A stretch of DNA of 63,599 bases from Azospirillaceae bacterium (GCA_031291675.1 JARLIO010000032.1:1-63599); one strand, 5' to 3'. Shown: positions 29,775-39,170, counted from the first letter of the stretch. The notes: generated by a model from the sequence alone, not told the origin. Made by a program: numbers and translations.

Positions 29775-30572
29775 ATGCCAGGATTTGCGAGTGATCGAGA
29801 GGCGGCGCTGGTTGCGGCGTTGGAACGGTGCGCGTTCCAGGCGTGGCCGGCCCTGCAGACAATCGGCTGCGACGGTTGGCTGTTGCGGTTTGCCGACGGC
29901 TTCACCAAGCGCGCCAATTCCGTCAACGCCGTGGCGCCGACCGGGGCGTTCGCGGCCGTGCTGGAAATGGCGGAGCGGCAATATGGCCAACGCCGGCAAC
30001 CCGCGATATTCCGATTGACGCCGCTGGCGGGTCACGAGGCCGACGCGATCCTGGATCAGCGCGGCTATCGGCGGCTTGATGACAGCGCGGTGATGGTCGC
30101 ACCGATTTCACCGGCGTTGCGGATCGATTCCGGGGTTGTGATCCGGGAAACACCGTCTGGCGATTGGCGCACCGGCTATACCGACGCGGGCGCCATTCCG
30201 GTCGGGCACCGGGCGACCCTGGCCCGGATGCTGGCGGCGATCGCGCCTCCGGCCGCGTTTGCCCAACTGGTTGAACGCGGTCAACCCGTTGCCTGGGGAC
30301 TTGCGGTCGTTGACCGGGACAAGGTGGGATTGTTCGACATTATGACGGCGGTTCCGGCCCGCCGCCGCGGCTTTGGCCGAAGGCTGGTCACGTCATTGCT
30401 GGCCTGGGGGCGCGGTCAGGGCGCGACAACGGCCTATCTTCAGGTCGTCACCGCGAACGTGCCGGCGGTGGCTCTATACCACTCGCTGCAATTTCGCACC
30501 TTTTATCCCTACCACTACCGCGTCGGGCCTGTCGATCGAAGCGCGGTGGCGGCGGCTACACCCGCACCATGA
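29775..30572 (+). CDS. GNAT family N-acetyltransferase
   Basis: Acetyl-CoA-dependent N-acetyltransferase, 265 aa, cytosolic. The N-terminal half ([37 protein letters not shown]) matches a family with a conserved unnamed N-domain. The C-terminal half carries the GNAT core: [20 protein letters not shown], with the R-R-x-G-x-G/A pyrophosphate loop, then [21 protein letters not shown]. The acceptor is unknown. I use the ATG at 29775 (CAGGGGTCAGGA upstream); in-frame ATGs at 29673 and 29715 are possible. Its stop overlaps the convergent chemoreceptor by 17 bp. Confidence 0.85.
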   Translation: MPGFASDREAALVAALERCAFQAWPALQTIGCDGWLLRFADGFTKRANSVNAVAPTGAFAAVLEMAERQYGQRRQPAIFRLTPLAGHEADAILDQRGYRRLDDSAVMVAPISPALRIDSGVVIRETPSGDWRTGYTDAGAIPVGHRATLARMLAAIAPPAAFAQLVERGQPVAWGLAVVDRDKVGLFDIMTAVPARRRGFGRRLVTSLLAWGRGQGATTAYLQVVTANVPAVALYHSLQFRTFYPYHYRVGPVDRSAVAAATPAP

Positions 30573-32091
30573 TGCGCAGGATGCCCCATTGGCGGCCCTT
30601 GACCATGATCGGCGCCGAGACATTCTTCATCAGATCGAAACGACCATTGCCCATGTTGCGGCGATAAGCCTGAACCAGAAACGGCTTGCGGCTTTTCATC
30701 TGATTGAGCGAGGTCCGGTCCAACTGCCGGGTCCGGGCGCGGGAATTGGCGGCGTTCCAGGCTGGATCGTCGCCCGGTGGTTTGGCGAAGGCGGCGTTGA
30801 TGGTCGGATAGTAGTTGTTGACGTCGCCGGGTGTGCAGGCGACGATTTTGGGCGATTGGGCCACGACGGCGTCACACAGCGGCTGCAACAGCCGGGCGGA
30901 GAATTCGGTGTGGCGAACCGTGTATTGCGGCGGCTCGATCCCCGGCACGCGTTGATAATCGGTATCGAACAAGGCTTCCAGGGTGATCTCGTTGTTGTCG
31001 ATCGCGGCTTCGAGCCGACGGGAGACTTCCTCGGCGTTTGTCGTCACCAACTGGATGAACGGCGTGTCCACCGTCTCGATATTGGCCTCGGCGGTGAGCG
31101 TGATGATGTCTTCGCTCATTTCCAGAAGGCCCGCGGCCCGGGTCTTCACGACCTCGAGGTCGTCGAGGGATTCCCGGCTGGTCTGCTCGACCTGATCGAT
31201 CTGCTGTTCGATCCAGGTGCATTGCTCGTGGTTCCTGGCCGTGGCGTCGACAATGGCATCGACCTGGGCCCGGACTTGGTCCAGATCGTCGCCGACCGTG
31301 TCGATCTGCGTGACCGCGGCGCCGATCTCACCGGCGCCGGACCGGGCCGCTGCCGCCACGGCCGAAGCGGCGCGGCTTTCCTGGATCAGGGTGTCGATCT
31401 GGGCGCCCAGGGTTGTCAGGGTGGCCTGGATCATCGTCACGGCATTCGCGGTCTGGCGGGACAGATCCTTGACTTCGTTGGCCACGACCCCAAAGCCGCG
31501 GCCGGCTTCGCCGGCGCGGGCTGCCTCGATGGTCGCGTTGAGGGCCAGAAGGTTGGTCTGTTTGGCGATCTTTTCAATATCTTTGGAAACGCGCGAGACT
31601 TGCTCCAGCGATCGCTGGAGATCGGGAAGCTTGGCTTCAATATGGCCGACGCCGTCCACGAGCCCGAGAATCGTCTCCAGCGCGGATTTCACGGTGATAC
31701 GGGCTTCATCCATGCGCCCGGCGACGCTGGTCGTCGTGTTCCGCGTCGCCTCGGCGGCGGTGCTGATGGCGGAATTGGCCTCGGACATGGAATGGATGCC
31801 GGCGACGACCTGGTGCAGCGTGTCCTTGCCGGCGAGGGCGCGGCTGCGGATCTGTTCGATCCGGCCATCGATTTCCGCTGATTCCGTGCCGAGGCGACCC
31901 ACGCGCTCCGCCATGGCGCGGATCGTCGCCCACAGGCCGCTGCTCGTGGGCGTTGTGGTCCCCGGTCCCGGGGCAAGGCCGGCGCCGTCACCTTGTCTTG
32001 AGCTCGCTACCACCAGTTGGTTCTCCTCGGGGGCCGACCTGACGTGTTTCGGACCATCCTTGGGACGGCCTAACCAAGATGCCAAAGGCAT
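30556..32091 (-). CDS. Soluble methyl-accepting chemotaxis protein with C-terminal sensor region
   Basis: Cytoplasmic chemoreceptor, 511 aa, with no transmembrane helix. After a ~55-residue Pro/Thr-rich lead, the coiled-coil signalling domain occupies ~55-330, with hairpin tip [20 protein letters not shown] near residue 180. The last ~170 residues form a separate domain containing [30 protein letters not shown] and [15 protein letters not shown]. This tail recurs in alphaproteobacterial MCPs and probably senses a cytosolic signal. The order is reversed compared with classical receptors. It is convergent with and slightly overlaps the acetyltransferase gene. Confidence 0.9.
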   Translation of the reverse strand: MPLASWLGRPKDGPKHVRSAPEENQLVVASSRQGDGAGLAPGPGTTTPTSSGLWATIRAMAERVGRLGTESAEIDGRIEQIRSRALAGKDTLHQVVAGIHSMSEANSAISTAAEATRNTTTSVAGRMDEARITVKSALETILGLVDGVGHIEAKLPDLQRSLEQVSRVSKDIEKIAKQTNLLALNATIEAARAGEAGRGFGVVANEVKDLSRQTANAVTMIQATLTTLGAQIDTLIQESRAASAVAAAARSGAGEIGAAVTQIDTVGDDLDQVRAQVDAIVDATARNHEQCTWIEQQIDQVEQTSRESLDDLEVVKTRAAGLLEMSEDIITLTAEANIETVDTPFIQLVTTNAEEVSRRLEAAIDNNEITLEALFDTDYQRVPGIEPPQYTVRHTEFSARLLQPLCDAVVAQSPKIVACTPGDVNNYYPTINAAFAKPPGDDPAWNAANSRARTRQLDRTSLNQMKSRKPFLVQAYRRNMGNGRFDLMKNVSAPIMVKGRQWGILRIMVRV

Positions 32092-32136
32092 ATCATCCTC
32101 GCAATCAATAGCGCTTAACCCGCCTTCCGACTAATA

Positions 32137-33273
32137 TCAGGACGTCGTCACCGTTTCCGGCCTCGACTTCAAAAGAGTCTTGCCGTCATTCAGAAGGAAA
32201 TCAAGAGCAGATCTGTATCCAACATTGAAAAGGCGTTTTCCGTTCGAATATGACCAGTCGAGGACTTTTTCAAGGTCTGCCTCGGGAACGTCAAATGGCA
32301 CAACCAGGAGATCGGCCTTCGCGCCCTCGGCGCGGCGCCAGCCATGATTATACTTTGCGGCAAAGATATTCAGATTGTCTTCCGCGACCTTTACCAGGGG
32401 AATGATCATCGATAGGACCCAGGAATCGTACAGATCGCGCGGCGCACGGATCAGGCTATTGGTGCCGAGCACGTCGAACACGACGATGGTCTCAATGCCG
32501 GGGTGCTTTTCGACCAGATCCTGAAAATTCAGACTCTCGTGCGATGCGCCTTCATAGTAATCGCAATCGCCGACGCGGTATGGCCCGTAGATATAGGGAA
32601 AGGCGAAAGCCGCCTTGAAATGGTCCAGGGTAATCTCGTTTTTGGCGAAATCGTCCATGATGCCATGGGTTATGTTATAGGCGTTGAGGTAGAAAAACGG
32701 CTTGATGGATTTTATTCGGCTGAAATCGATAATTTGATCGGCCCAGGGCACGCGGGCGCACAGACCGGGCGATGCCGCGTCAAGTGATGATGGCGCCAGG
32801 GTGGCGGTTATAAGCTGAACCCAGTCACTCACCAGACGTTGCGCAGGACTGTCACCGGCTTCCGCGGTCACGGCCCGGTAGGCCGGTATCGCGTTGAGGC
32901 CGGTGCGGTAGAGATCCGCCGCCCAGCCCGGTTTGAAGAAGACTTTGTAGTCGACCGGAAACCAGCGATAGATCGCATCATCGACATAGGAGTCGACCCA
33001 GTCGCGCAGCGCCGCTGCCGGGGTCTTGTCCCGGGGCGCCAGCCACAACAGACCGATGAGCCCGCCGGCGCCCGACGTCGACACGACGTCAAAGGTTACG
33101 CCCTGGTCGTTGAAGGCGGCGAGGGCACCGGCCATCAGGGCCGAATTGGGTGCGCCGCCACCGAGCACCAGGGCGGTTCGGCTCGTGTGTTCGGCGATCG
33201 TGGCATTCTCGAGACTCTTGTCGTGGCGCGCGGCGGCGCAACGAATGGCCTTGGGATGGAAGTGGTGCATCAT
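32137..33273 (-). CDS. Patatin-like phospholipase family protein
   Basis: Patatin-fold protein, 378 aa, probable acyl hydrolase. TALVLGGGAPNSALMAGAL is the oxyanion-hole Gly loop. VVSTSGAGGLIGLL contains the nucleophile Ser, but the usual GxSxG opens with Ser instead of Gly. The usual catalytic D-G-[AG] appears as YYEGASHE, with Glu instead of Asp, so activity is uncertain. No signal peptide is seen. The ATG at 33273 has AAGGA 5 nt upstream; a frame to 33432 adds residues without family match. It is divergent from the frameshifted gene at 33565, with about 290 bp between. Confidence 0.82.
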   Translation of the reverse strand: MMHHFHPKAIRCAAARHDKSLENATIAEHTSRTALVLGGGAPNSALMAGALAAFNDQGVTFDVVSTSGAGGLIGLLWLAPRDKTPAAALRDWVDSYVDDAIYRWFPVDYKVFFKPGWAADLYRTGLNAIPAYRAVTAEAGDSPAQRLVSDWVQLITATLAPSSLDAASPGLCARVPWADQIIDFSRIKSIKPFFYLNAYNITHGIMDDFAKNEITLDHFKAAFAFPYIYGPYRVGDCDYYEGASHESLNFQDLVEKHPGIETIVVFDVLGTNSLIRAPRDLYDSWVLSMIIPLVKVAEDNLNIFAAKYNHGWRRAEGAKADLLVVPFDVPEADLEKVLDWSYSNGKRLFNVGYRSALDFLLNDGKTLLKSRPETVTTS

Positions 33274-33564
33274 TGCCAATCCTTGTTTTCCCCCGTTTGG
33301 GGTACGGGAAGCTGGATTGAGAATCAACCGGGTTGGTAGTCTTGAGCGCACGATCACGGCCCGAGGCTCGGCACGCGGGGTGAGATCATCAACCGGGAGG
33401 CCGTTGGGCTCCGGCGCGCGGCCTCTCCTCAAACAAAACCTTCCCGAGGTGCGGCATTATTGACACCAACGGGTCAGCGACGTCCTGGGTTCTATTAACG
33501 GGGTATTATCAGGGGTAGACTAACCCGCTTCAGTAAAGGATCGCCGGAAAGGCGGCGGGTCGCG

Positions 33565-34236
33565 ATGCCTGGGAAATCGCAGATCATTGAGCATCTGGGT
33601 GAAGCGGCGCTTCTGGCGCCGCGACGAGTCGAGAGCGCGCTGGGCGCCAATGATCGGGTAAAATACTATTTCAGCCTGATGCAGGTCGCGCGGGGGCAGG
33701 CCGAATCGCCCAGCCTGCCGGCACCGGTGTTGGAGCATGAGCGGCGTCTGGCCGGGATCGACGACGACAGTCTCGACGCGGTTCCCGCGGCGGTGCGCAA
33801 GCTTGATGGCAATGCCGGAATGCTGCTGCCCGGTGCGGCGATGCTGCACGACCGAATTCTCGCCGACATCGAAATCATGGTGGACGCGTTGCGCGATCGG
33901 CCCGGCGGCGAGGCCCTGGCCGCGCGATTCGTCACCTTGCGCGAGGTGCTGCAGGCACCCGATGGTGACATCGTGCCGCCGGGTTATGTCGATGCCGTGA
34001 CCTCAGGGCGGCGCGACGCCGGGGACAAGTCTGCATCTGCTGGTGATGGACCTGCATCAGGGGCTGAACCGGCTGCAGGCCCATCTGGCGACCGAGGCGG
34101 TCAACGGCGCCCTGGCCTATGGCCTGAGCGCCGCCGATCGCCCGCTGGTGACGGCATTCATGGCCGGCGTCAATCGCACGGCGGTGTTGAAATTCGACCA
34201 TCCAGGGCTGGGAACCACGGCGACGCGGGTCGGTGA
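33565..34236 (+). CDS. Conserved hypothetical protein, N-terminal part (frameshifted)
   Basis: Open frame of 223 codons, in which only residues 1 to ~152 look protein-like (MPGKSQIIEHLGEAALLAPR, RVKYYFSLMQVA, LDGNAGMLLPGAAMLHDRIL). After ~34020 the frame turns into Ala/Gly/Arg filler. Removing one G from the GGGG at 34021-34024 joins it smoothly to the next frame (DAG then TSLHLLVMDLHQ). I therefore read it as the N-terminal third of a ~650-residue protein continued at 34043-35515. The break is either a real mutation or a homopolymer sequencing error. It is mostly helical, without membrane segments, and of unknown function. Confidence 0.7.
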   Translation: MPGKSQIIEHLGEAALLAPRRVESALGANDRVKYYFSLMQVARGQAESPSLPAPVLEHERRLAGIDDDSLDAVPAAVRKLDGNAGMLLPGAAMLHDRILADIEIMVDALRDRPGGEALAARFVTLREVLQAPDGDIVPPGYVDAVTSGRRDAGDKSASAGDGPASGAEPAAGPSGDRGGQRRPGLWPERRRSPAGDGIHGRRQSHGGVEIRPSRAGNHGDAGR

Positions 34237-35515
34237 CCGGTTGGTGATCCAGAACGACATCGGCACCACTGACGCCCATGTGTTGGTTGTTCATGTTGAG
34301 CATGATCGCGTGACCATCACCTACACCGACATCCATTTGCGTCGGGCCCGGTTTTTCGAATCGCTGTTCACGGATTTCGATGTCACCTGGCACAATCTGG
34401 AACCGCGCACCGCACCGGGGGGCGAGCGGGGGCTCAATGATGGCGACGTCTTCTACCTCTGTACCGGTGTGTTTTCGGCGGTTGCCCTCGAGGATCAGGC
34501 TCGGTTCCTGGACTTTCTGGGGTCGCGGCTGGTGTTTCTGATCGATTGGAACAAGGCCCGCAAGGCGCTGCGGCCTTTCGTGTCCAAGGCTTGCGGCGTC
34601 GAATTGCTGCGTCAGGCCGCCACGGCGGACTGGGGCCATCGCGGCTTCCTGGCCCTGGGGGGGGAACGCCTGATCTTTTCGGCAATGGAATCGGCGTCCC
34701 GCGCGCCCTTGCCCTATGGCCATCGACTTGATGAGATTCTGGGGGGTGATGCCGCGGCGGCGGCCTTGCTGTTTGCCTTGAAGGTCTGTGCCGAGGGTTT
34801 GCGGATCGGACGTTCGGAACGCTTCATCCGTGATGAGATCCGGGCCGAACTGGCGCGTTCTTTCGAAAGTGCCGAACATCATTTGCTGGGTCTGGCCGCC
34901 CGTCATGCCGCTTTGATCTTTGAGTTGGCGACGACGATGCGCGATACCCTGCTCGGTCTGGTGATCGACAGCGATGGCGCCGCGGCTCGCGATGCCGCCG
35001 CGCGCGCCGCGGTCTGGGAAAGTGCCGCCGATCGTCTGGTGATTGAGGCTCGCGCGGCCAGCCGGCGATTGACCGGCGGCGAGCCCTACCGGGTCCTGCT
35101 GGAAAGCGCCGATGATGCCGCCGACGGCCTGGAGGATGCGGCGTTCCTGACCACGTTGCTGCCGGCGGTGCCGTCGCCGACCTTGCTGGAGCCGATCCAG
35201 GTCCTGGCGGGCTTGCTGGTCGAGGGCGCCCAGGAATATGTCAAAACGCTCGATGCCGCCGCGGCGGTGCAGAACGGGACCCGTGAGGATGTCCAGGATT
35301 TCCTGGAAGCGGTCGATCGGCTGGTCACGGTCGAACATCGCACCGATCAGGCGCAACGGGCCGTGACCTCGGCACTGGCAGCCGATCCGATCGATGCCCG
35401 TCTGATGCTGCTGGTTGCCGATACCGCCCGTGTCCTGGAGGAAGCTGCCGACGCGTTGGCCCGATCGGCGCTGCATCTGCACGACCACATCCTCAACGAA
35501 GTCGTCGGCCGTTGA
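34043..35515 (+). CDS. Conserved hypothetical protein, C-terminal part (frameshifted)
   Basis: Open frame of 490 codons, continuing the protein begun at 33565 once a single G is dropped at 34021-34024. Its own first codon, a GTG in mid-domain, has no good ribosome site. Conserved-looking blocks are MDLHQGLNRLQAHLATEAV, VIQNDIGTTDAHVLVVHVE, IHLRRARFFESLFTDFDVTW and FLIDWNKARKALRPFV, then a helical C-terminus. The role is unknown. It lies 46 bp upstream of a PEP/pyruvate-binding protein in the same direction, so the pair probably works together. Confidence 0.75.
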   Translation: MMDLHQGLNRLQAHLATEAVNGALAYGLSAADRPLVTAFMAGVNRTAVLKFDHPGLGTTATRVGDRLVIQNDIGTTDAHVLVVHVEHDRVTITYTDIHLRRARFFESLFTDFDVTWHNLEPRTAPGGERGLNDGDVFYLCTGVFSAVALEDQARFLDFLGSRLVFLIDWNKARKALRPFVSKACGVELLRQAATADWGHRGFLALGGERLIFSAMESASRAPLPYGHRLDEILGGDAAAAALLFALKVCAEGLRIGRSERFIRDEIRAELARSFESAEHHLLGLAARHAALIFELATTMRDTLLGLVIDSDGAAARDAAARAAVWESAADRLVIEARAASRRLTGGEPYRVLLESADDAADGLEDAAFLTTLLPAVPSPTLLEPIQVLAGLLVEGAQEYVKTLDAAAAVQNGTREDVQDFLEAVDRLVTVEHRTDQAQRAVTSALAADPIDARLMLLVADTARVLEEAADALARSALHLHDHILNEVVGR

Positions 35516-35561
35516 GGGAAACCGATCGGCGGGGCGGGTCCGCGGCGGAGAGGAGAGGCTG

Positions 35562-37178
35562 ATGTCCGATCTGTTTGTTATCGACAGCCGCGGCGGTGCC
35601 GACGACGTCGCCGGGCCTGAGCTTGTCGGTGCCAAGGCCCACGGCCTGATGCGCCTGGCGCGGTTGGGCTTGCCGGTTCCGCCGGGCTTTGTTCTGGGAA
35701 CCGGGCTGTGCGCCGCCGTTGTCGCCGGGAGTGCTGCGGCCGATCGCGCGCTGCGCGAGACACTGACCGCGGGGATCCGTTGGCTGGAGCAGGCGACCGG
35801 TGCCGGATTCGGCAGTCGGCGCCGTCCGCTGCTGGTGTCGGTGCGCTCCGGCGGTGCGGTGTCGATGCCCGGGATGATGGAAACCATTCTCGATGTCGGC
35901 CTGACGCCGGTCAGCCGCCAAGGGTTGATTCGGGCGACCGGCAACCCCCGTCTCGCCTGGGATGCCGATCGACGGCTGGTTCAAGGTTTCGCCACGACCG
36001 TCCATGCTTGTCCGGCGGAGCCGTTCGAGCAACGGATGCGCCAGATCACGGTGACGGCGGGAGGCGAGACCGCCGCGCCGGACAGCATGGCCCTGGCGCA
36101 ACTTGCCGAGCAGTATCGCGCGCTGTTCCACAGCTTGACCGGGGCACCGTTCCCTGCCGACCCGATGGAACAGTTGGTCCAGGCCGCGGCCGCGGTGTTC
36201 CGCTCCAGCCAAAGTGCCAAGGCCGCGGAATATCGCCGCCTGCAAAACATCGCCCAGCCGCCGGTGACCGCCGTGACCGTACAGGCCATGGTATTTGGCA
36301 ATGCCGGTGGCACCTCGGGGGCCGGCGTCGGTTTCACCCGGGACCCGACCACAGGCGAGAACCGGCTCTACCTCGATTTTCTGTTCAACGCCCAGGGCGA
36401 GGATGTGGTGTCGGGTCGCCGGGTCGGCAGCGATGTCGCGCGCTTGCCCCATGTCCTGCCCGCGGTTTGGGCTGAGCTGGAGCGGGTGCGCCGGTGTCTG
36501 GAGACGAGCTTCGGCGATCTTCAGGATTTCGAATTCACCGTCCAGGAGGGACGCCTGTTCCTGTTGCAGACGCGTCCGGGCAAGCGAACGCCCTGGGCCG
36601 CAGTCCAGGTTGCGGTTGATCTGGTCCATGACGGGATCATCGATCGGGCGCAGGCGCTGCAGCGGCTGGCCAGCCTCGATCTCGATCAGGTCGAACGCTG
36701 CGTGGCCGATGCGGACAAGACTCAGAGTGTCCCTCTGGCACGGGCGATCGCGGCGGGGGCCGGGGTTGCGGTTGGGCACGCGGCGTTTGACGTCGATCGC
36801 GCCCGGGCCCTGGCGGCCAGTGGCGTTCCGGTCATTCTGGTGCGACAACATACCGTGACGGAGGATGTCGCCGGTTTTGCGATCGCCGACGGCATTCTGA
36901 CCGCGACCGGCAGCCAGACCAGTCATGCGGCGGTGGTGGCGCGGCAGTTGGGCAAGGTCTGTCTGGTGGGATGTTCCGGATTGCGCGTGGACAGCGCGTC
37001 GCGTCAGGCGGTCCTGGAAGGAACCGTGCTTCACGAAGGCGATGCGCTGTCGCTCGACGGACTGTCCGGCCAGGTCTATGCCGGATGTCTGAGGGTCCGT
37101 CGGGAGCGCCCTGATGCCGCCCTGGCCGAGATTGCCCGTTGGCGGGCCGAGGCGGCCTGGAGCATGTCGCCGTCATGA
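35562..37178 (+). CDS. Short pyruvate phosphate dikinase-like protein (nucleotide-binding and phosphohistidine domains)
   Basis: Protein of 538 aa related to the first two thirds of PPDK. The N-terminal ATP/pyruvate-binding region has VGAKAHGLMRLARLGLPVPP, LVSVRSGGAVSMPGMMETIL and GVGFTRDPTTGENRLY. The swivelling domain has GSQTSHAAVVARQLGKVCLV with the phosphorylated His. The C-terminal PEP/pyruvate TIM barrel of full PPDK (~880 aa) is absent, so it cannot be a complete dikinase; it may phosphorylate another partner through its His. The ATG at 35562 is preceded by GGAGAGGAGAGG. It follows the frameshifted unknown gene by 46 bp, and its stop overlaps ampR by 6 bp. Confidence 0.88.
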   Translation: MSDLFVIDSRGGADDVAGPELVGAKAHGLMRLARLGLPVPPGFVLGTGLCAAVVAGSAAADRALRETLTAGIRWLEQATGAGFGSRRRPLLVSVRSGGAVSMPGMMETILDVGLTPVSRQGLIRATGNPRLAWDADRRLVQGFATTVHACPAEPFEQRMRQITVTAGGETAAPDSMALAQLAEQYRALFHSLTGAPFPADPMEQLVQAAAAVFRSSQSAKAAEYRRLQNIAQPPVTAVTVQAMVFGNAGGTSGAGVGFTRDPTTGENRLYLDFLFNAQGEDVVSGRRVGSDVARLPHVLPAVWAELERVRRCLETSFGDLQDFEFTVQEGRLFLLQTRPGKRTPWAAVQVAVDLVHDGIIDRAQALQRLASLDLDQVERCVADADKTQSVPLARAIAAGAGVAVGHAAFDVDRARALAASGVPVILVRQHTVTEDVAGFAIADGILTATGSQTSHAAVVARQLGKVCLVGCSGLRVDSASRQAVLEGTVLHEGDALSLDGLSGQVYAGCLRVRRERPDAALAEIARWRAEAAWSMSPS

Positions 37179-38096
37179 AGTCCCTGGCGAAATAACGGTG
37201 GGGCCGACCCTGTACACGGCGCCAGCGGCAACGTCCGAGGCCGCGAGCAACCAATCCCGAAAGGCGCGCATCGCGCCGGTCTCCGATCGTGATTTCAGTC
37301 GGGTAAGCCAATAGGCGCCGAGGGATATCTCGATCGGAAAAGGTTTAATCAGCCGCTCCTCGCGCAGGGGGCGCTCGAACATGCACACCGGCAGCAGGGC
37401 GACCCCGGCACCCTGCGCCGCCGCCTCGGCCATGGCCAGGGATGAGTCGAAGACAAAACCTCGGATCACGAGAGGCGGCAGTCCGGCCGCAGCGAACCAC
37501 TGCGTCCATTCGTCGGTGCGATAGGAGCGCAGCAATGTTTCCCGTCCGAGATCCGCCGGCTGGGCCAACCGAAGCGCGACATGGGGCGCACAGAGCGGCG
37601 ACAGCGGCGCCTCGAACAGGCGGATCGCTTCCGTGCCGTGCCAGGCGCCGTCGCCGAAGCGGATCGCGTAATCCAGTCCCTCGCCAGCCAGGTCGACGCG
37701 GTTGTTGTTGGTCATCAGCCGAAGGTCGACGAACGGGGCAGCGGCACGAAAGGCCGGGAGCCGCGACAGCAGCCATCCCGTGACGAAGGTGCCCACGACG
37801 CTGAGCGTCAGGACCTCGCGCAACCGCCCGCCTTCGAACCGATCGAGCGTGTCGGCGATGCGGTGCAGGGCCTCTGTCAGAACCGGGAGAAGCGCTTCAC
37901 CCTCTTCGGTCAGGGCCAGACCGCGTGGCAGGCGGCGGAACAGGGGAACACCCAGAATTTCCTCCAGGCATTTCACCTGATGACTGACCGCCGCCTGAGT
38001 GACGCGCAATTCCAGGCCCGCCCGGGTGAAGCTCTCATGTCGGGCAGCCGCCTCGAAGGCGCGCAAAGCGTTGAGTGGAAGTTGCGCTATCTCCAT
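37173..38096 (-). CDS. ampR: LysR-family regulator, AmpR-like
   Basis: LysR-type regulator of 307 aa. The N-terminal winged helix-turn-helix reads LNALRAFEAAARHESFTRAG then TQAAVSHQVKCLEEILGVPLF, followed by an effector domain. The GcvA/AmpR subgroup is indicated by RLPRGLALTEEGEALLP and FVTGWLLSRLPAF. It is divergent from a class A beta-lactamase, the classic ampR-bla arrangement, in which muropeptides switch the regulator to induction. I start at the ATG at 38096; a GTG/ATG frame to 38117 is possible. A CCCAAA/TTTGGG palindrome lies 17 bp upstream. Confidence 0.88.
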   Translation of the reverse strand: MEIAQLPLNALRAFEAAARHESFTRAGLELRVTQAAVSHQVKCLEEILGVPLFRRLPRGLALTEEGEALLPVLTEALHRIADTLDRFEGGRLREVLTLSVVGTFVTGWLLSRLPAFRAAAPFVDLRLMTNNNRVDLAGEGLDYAIRFGDGAWHGTEAIRLFEAPLSPLCAPHVALRLAQPADLGRETLLRSYRTDEWTQWFAAAGLPPLVIRGFVFDSSLAMAEAAAQGAGVALLPVCMFERPLREERLIKPFPIEISLGAYWLTRLKSRSETGAMRAFRDWLLAASDVAAGAVYRVGPTVISPGTS

Positions 38097-38112
38097 GACC
38101 AGGCATGCTATG

Positions 38113-38129
38113 CCCAAATTTTGTTTGGG
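38113..38129. promoter_or_regulatory. Palindrome in the ampR-bla intergenic region, candidate LysR operator
   Basis: CCCAAA, five bases, TTTGGG. The dyad sits 17 bp before the ampR ATG and 124 bp before the beta-lactamase ATG, where an autoregulating LysR protein would bind. It is seen in the sequence; the function is inferred from the divergent layout. Confidence 0.45.
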
Positions 38130-38252
38130 TCCAGCCAGAGGTATCGTCCTTTGTCAGAACCCCTGCGGTCCTGCATTATCAGGAGGATACGGCGACGCCG
38201 GGCCCAGGAGACGAGGCCTGCCCCTATTGGAATTATACTCAGAGGATATCGC

Positions 38253-39170
38253 ATGATCGATGCGCTGACCCGCCGCTCCTTCGCTGCCGCCCTGGTCGGC
38301 ACCGCGCTTTGCGGCACCCTGCCGGCCCGCGCCCAGAATACGGCCGCCCCGCAAACCGCCGGGTCCGATCCGCGACGGGCGCACGCGCACGCGGCCATCG
38401 CCGACCTCGAAGCCCGCAATGGCGGAAGGCTCGGTGTCGTCGCGGTCGATACCGGTTCAGGACGCCGGATCCGCTATCGCCCGAACGAGCGCTTCGCGAT
38501 GTGCAGCACCCATAAATTCTTGACCGCCGCCGCAATTCTGGCGATGGCGGATCGCGGAGAGATGACGTTGGACCGGCGGGTCCCCTACAGCGGCACCGAT
38601 CTTCTTGAATATGCCCCGATCACCCGCAAAAATGTCGATGCCGGCTTCATGACCGTCGAAGCCCTGTGCGTGGCGGCCATCGAATGGAGCGACAACACGG
38701 CCGACAACCTGCTGCTCAGGCTGATCGGCGGCCCGCCCGGCTGGACCCGTTACGCCCGCTCGATCGGCGACGATATCTCCCGCCTTGATCGCTTCGAGCC
38801 CGATCTCAACAGCGCGATCACAGGCGATCCGCAGGACACCACCACACCGGACGCGATGATACGCAATCTTGATGTCGTGCTGCTTGGCAAGGTTCTGGCC
38901 AACGGTTCGCGCGCGCGGCTGCAAAACTGGCTGCTCGACAGCAAGATCACCGCCACTCTGCTGCACGCTGGTTTGCCGCCGGACTGGCGCGTCGGCGACA
39001 AATCAGGAACGGGCGAGAATGGCACCCGGAATGATATCGGGAGCATTTTGCCGCCCAAGCGTGCGCCAATCCTCGCCGCCGTCTACTACACCCAATCGAC
39101 CGGATCCCCTGCCTCACGCGACAAGCTCATCGCGGATACCGGTCGGATTATCGCCCAGACCTTCGGCTGA
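38253..39170 (+). CDS. bla: Class A beta-lactamase (L2-like)
   Basis: Periplasmic serine beta-lactamase, 305 aa. A twin-arginine signal is visible (TRRSFAAALVGTAL, cleavage after ARA near residue 27). Catalytic motifs are complete: STHK (Ser70/Lys73), SDN (130 loop), EPDLN (Glu166 omega loop) and KSG (234). A Cys precedes Ser70 as in many chromosomal class A enzymes, but no partner Cys appears after KSGTG, so the carbapenemase-type disulfide is not expected. Overall it resembles the L2-type group of environmental proteobacteria. It is divergent from ampR, so inducible expression is likely. A frame extending upstream to 37581 is an antisense shadow of ampR. Confidence 0.95.
   Translation: MIDALTRRSFAAALVGTALCGTLPARAQNTAAPQTAGSDPRRAHAHAAIADLEARNGGRLGVVAVDTGSGRRIRYRPNERFAMCSTHKFLTAAAILAMADRGEMTLDRRVPYSGTDLLEYAPITRKNVDAGFMTVEALCVAAIEWSDNTADNLLLRLIGGPPGWTRYARSIGDDISRLDRFEPDLNSAITGDPQDTTTPDAMIRNLDVVLLGKVLANGSRARLQNWLLDSKITATLLHAGLPPDWRVGDKSGTGENGTRNDIGSILPPKRAPILAAVYYTQSTGSPASRDKLIADTGRIIAQTFG

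Noticed and set aside
33932-35944. 670-codon open frame on the minus strand
   Set aside because: It lies opposite the frameshifted unknown gene and the PPDK-like gene and has Gln/Arg/Gly-rich shadow composition.
35562-37178. PPDK-like gene as a truncated pseudogene
   Set aside because: The frame ends cleanly at the domain boundary and has a strong ribosome site, so it looks like a natural short form and not a broken gene.
37581-38252. N-terminal extension of the beta-lactamase frame
   Set aside because: It is antisense to ampR. The ATG at 38253 starts a proper twin-arginine signal.
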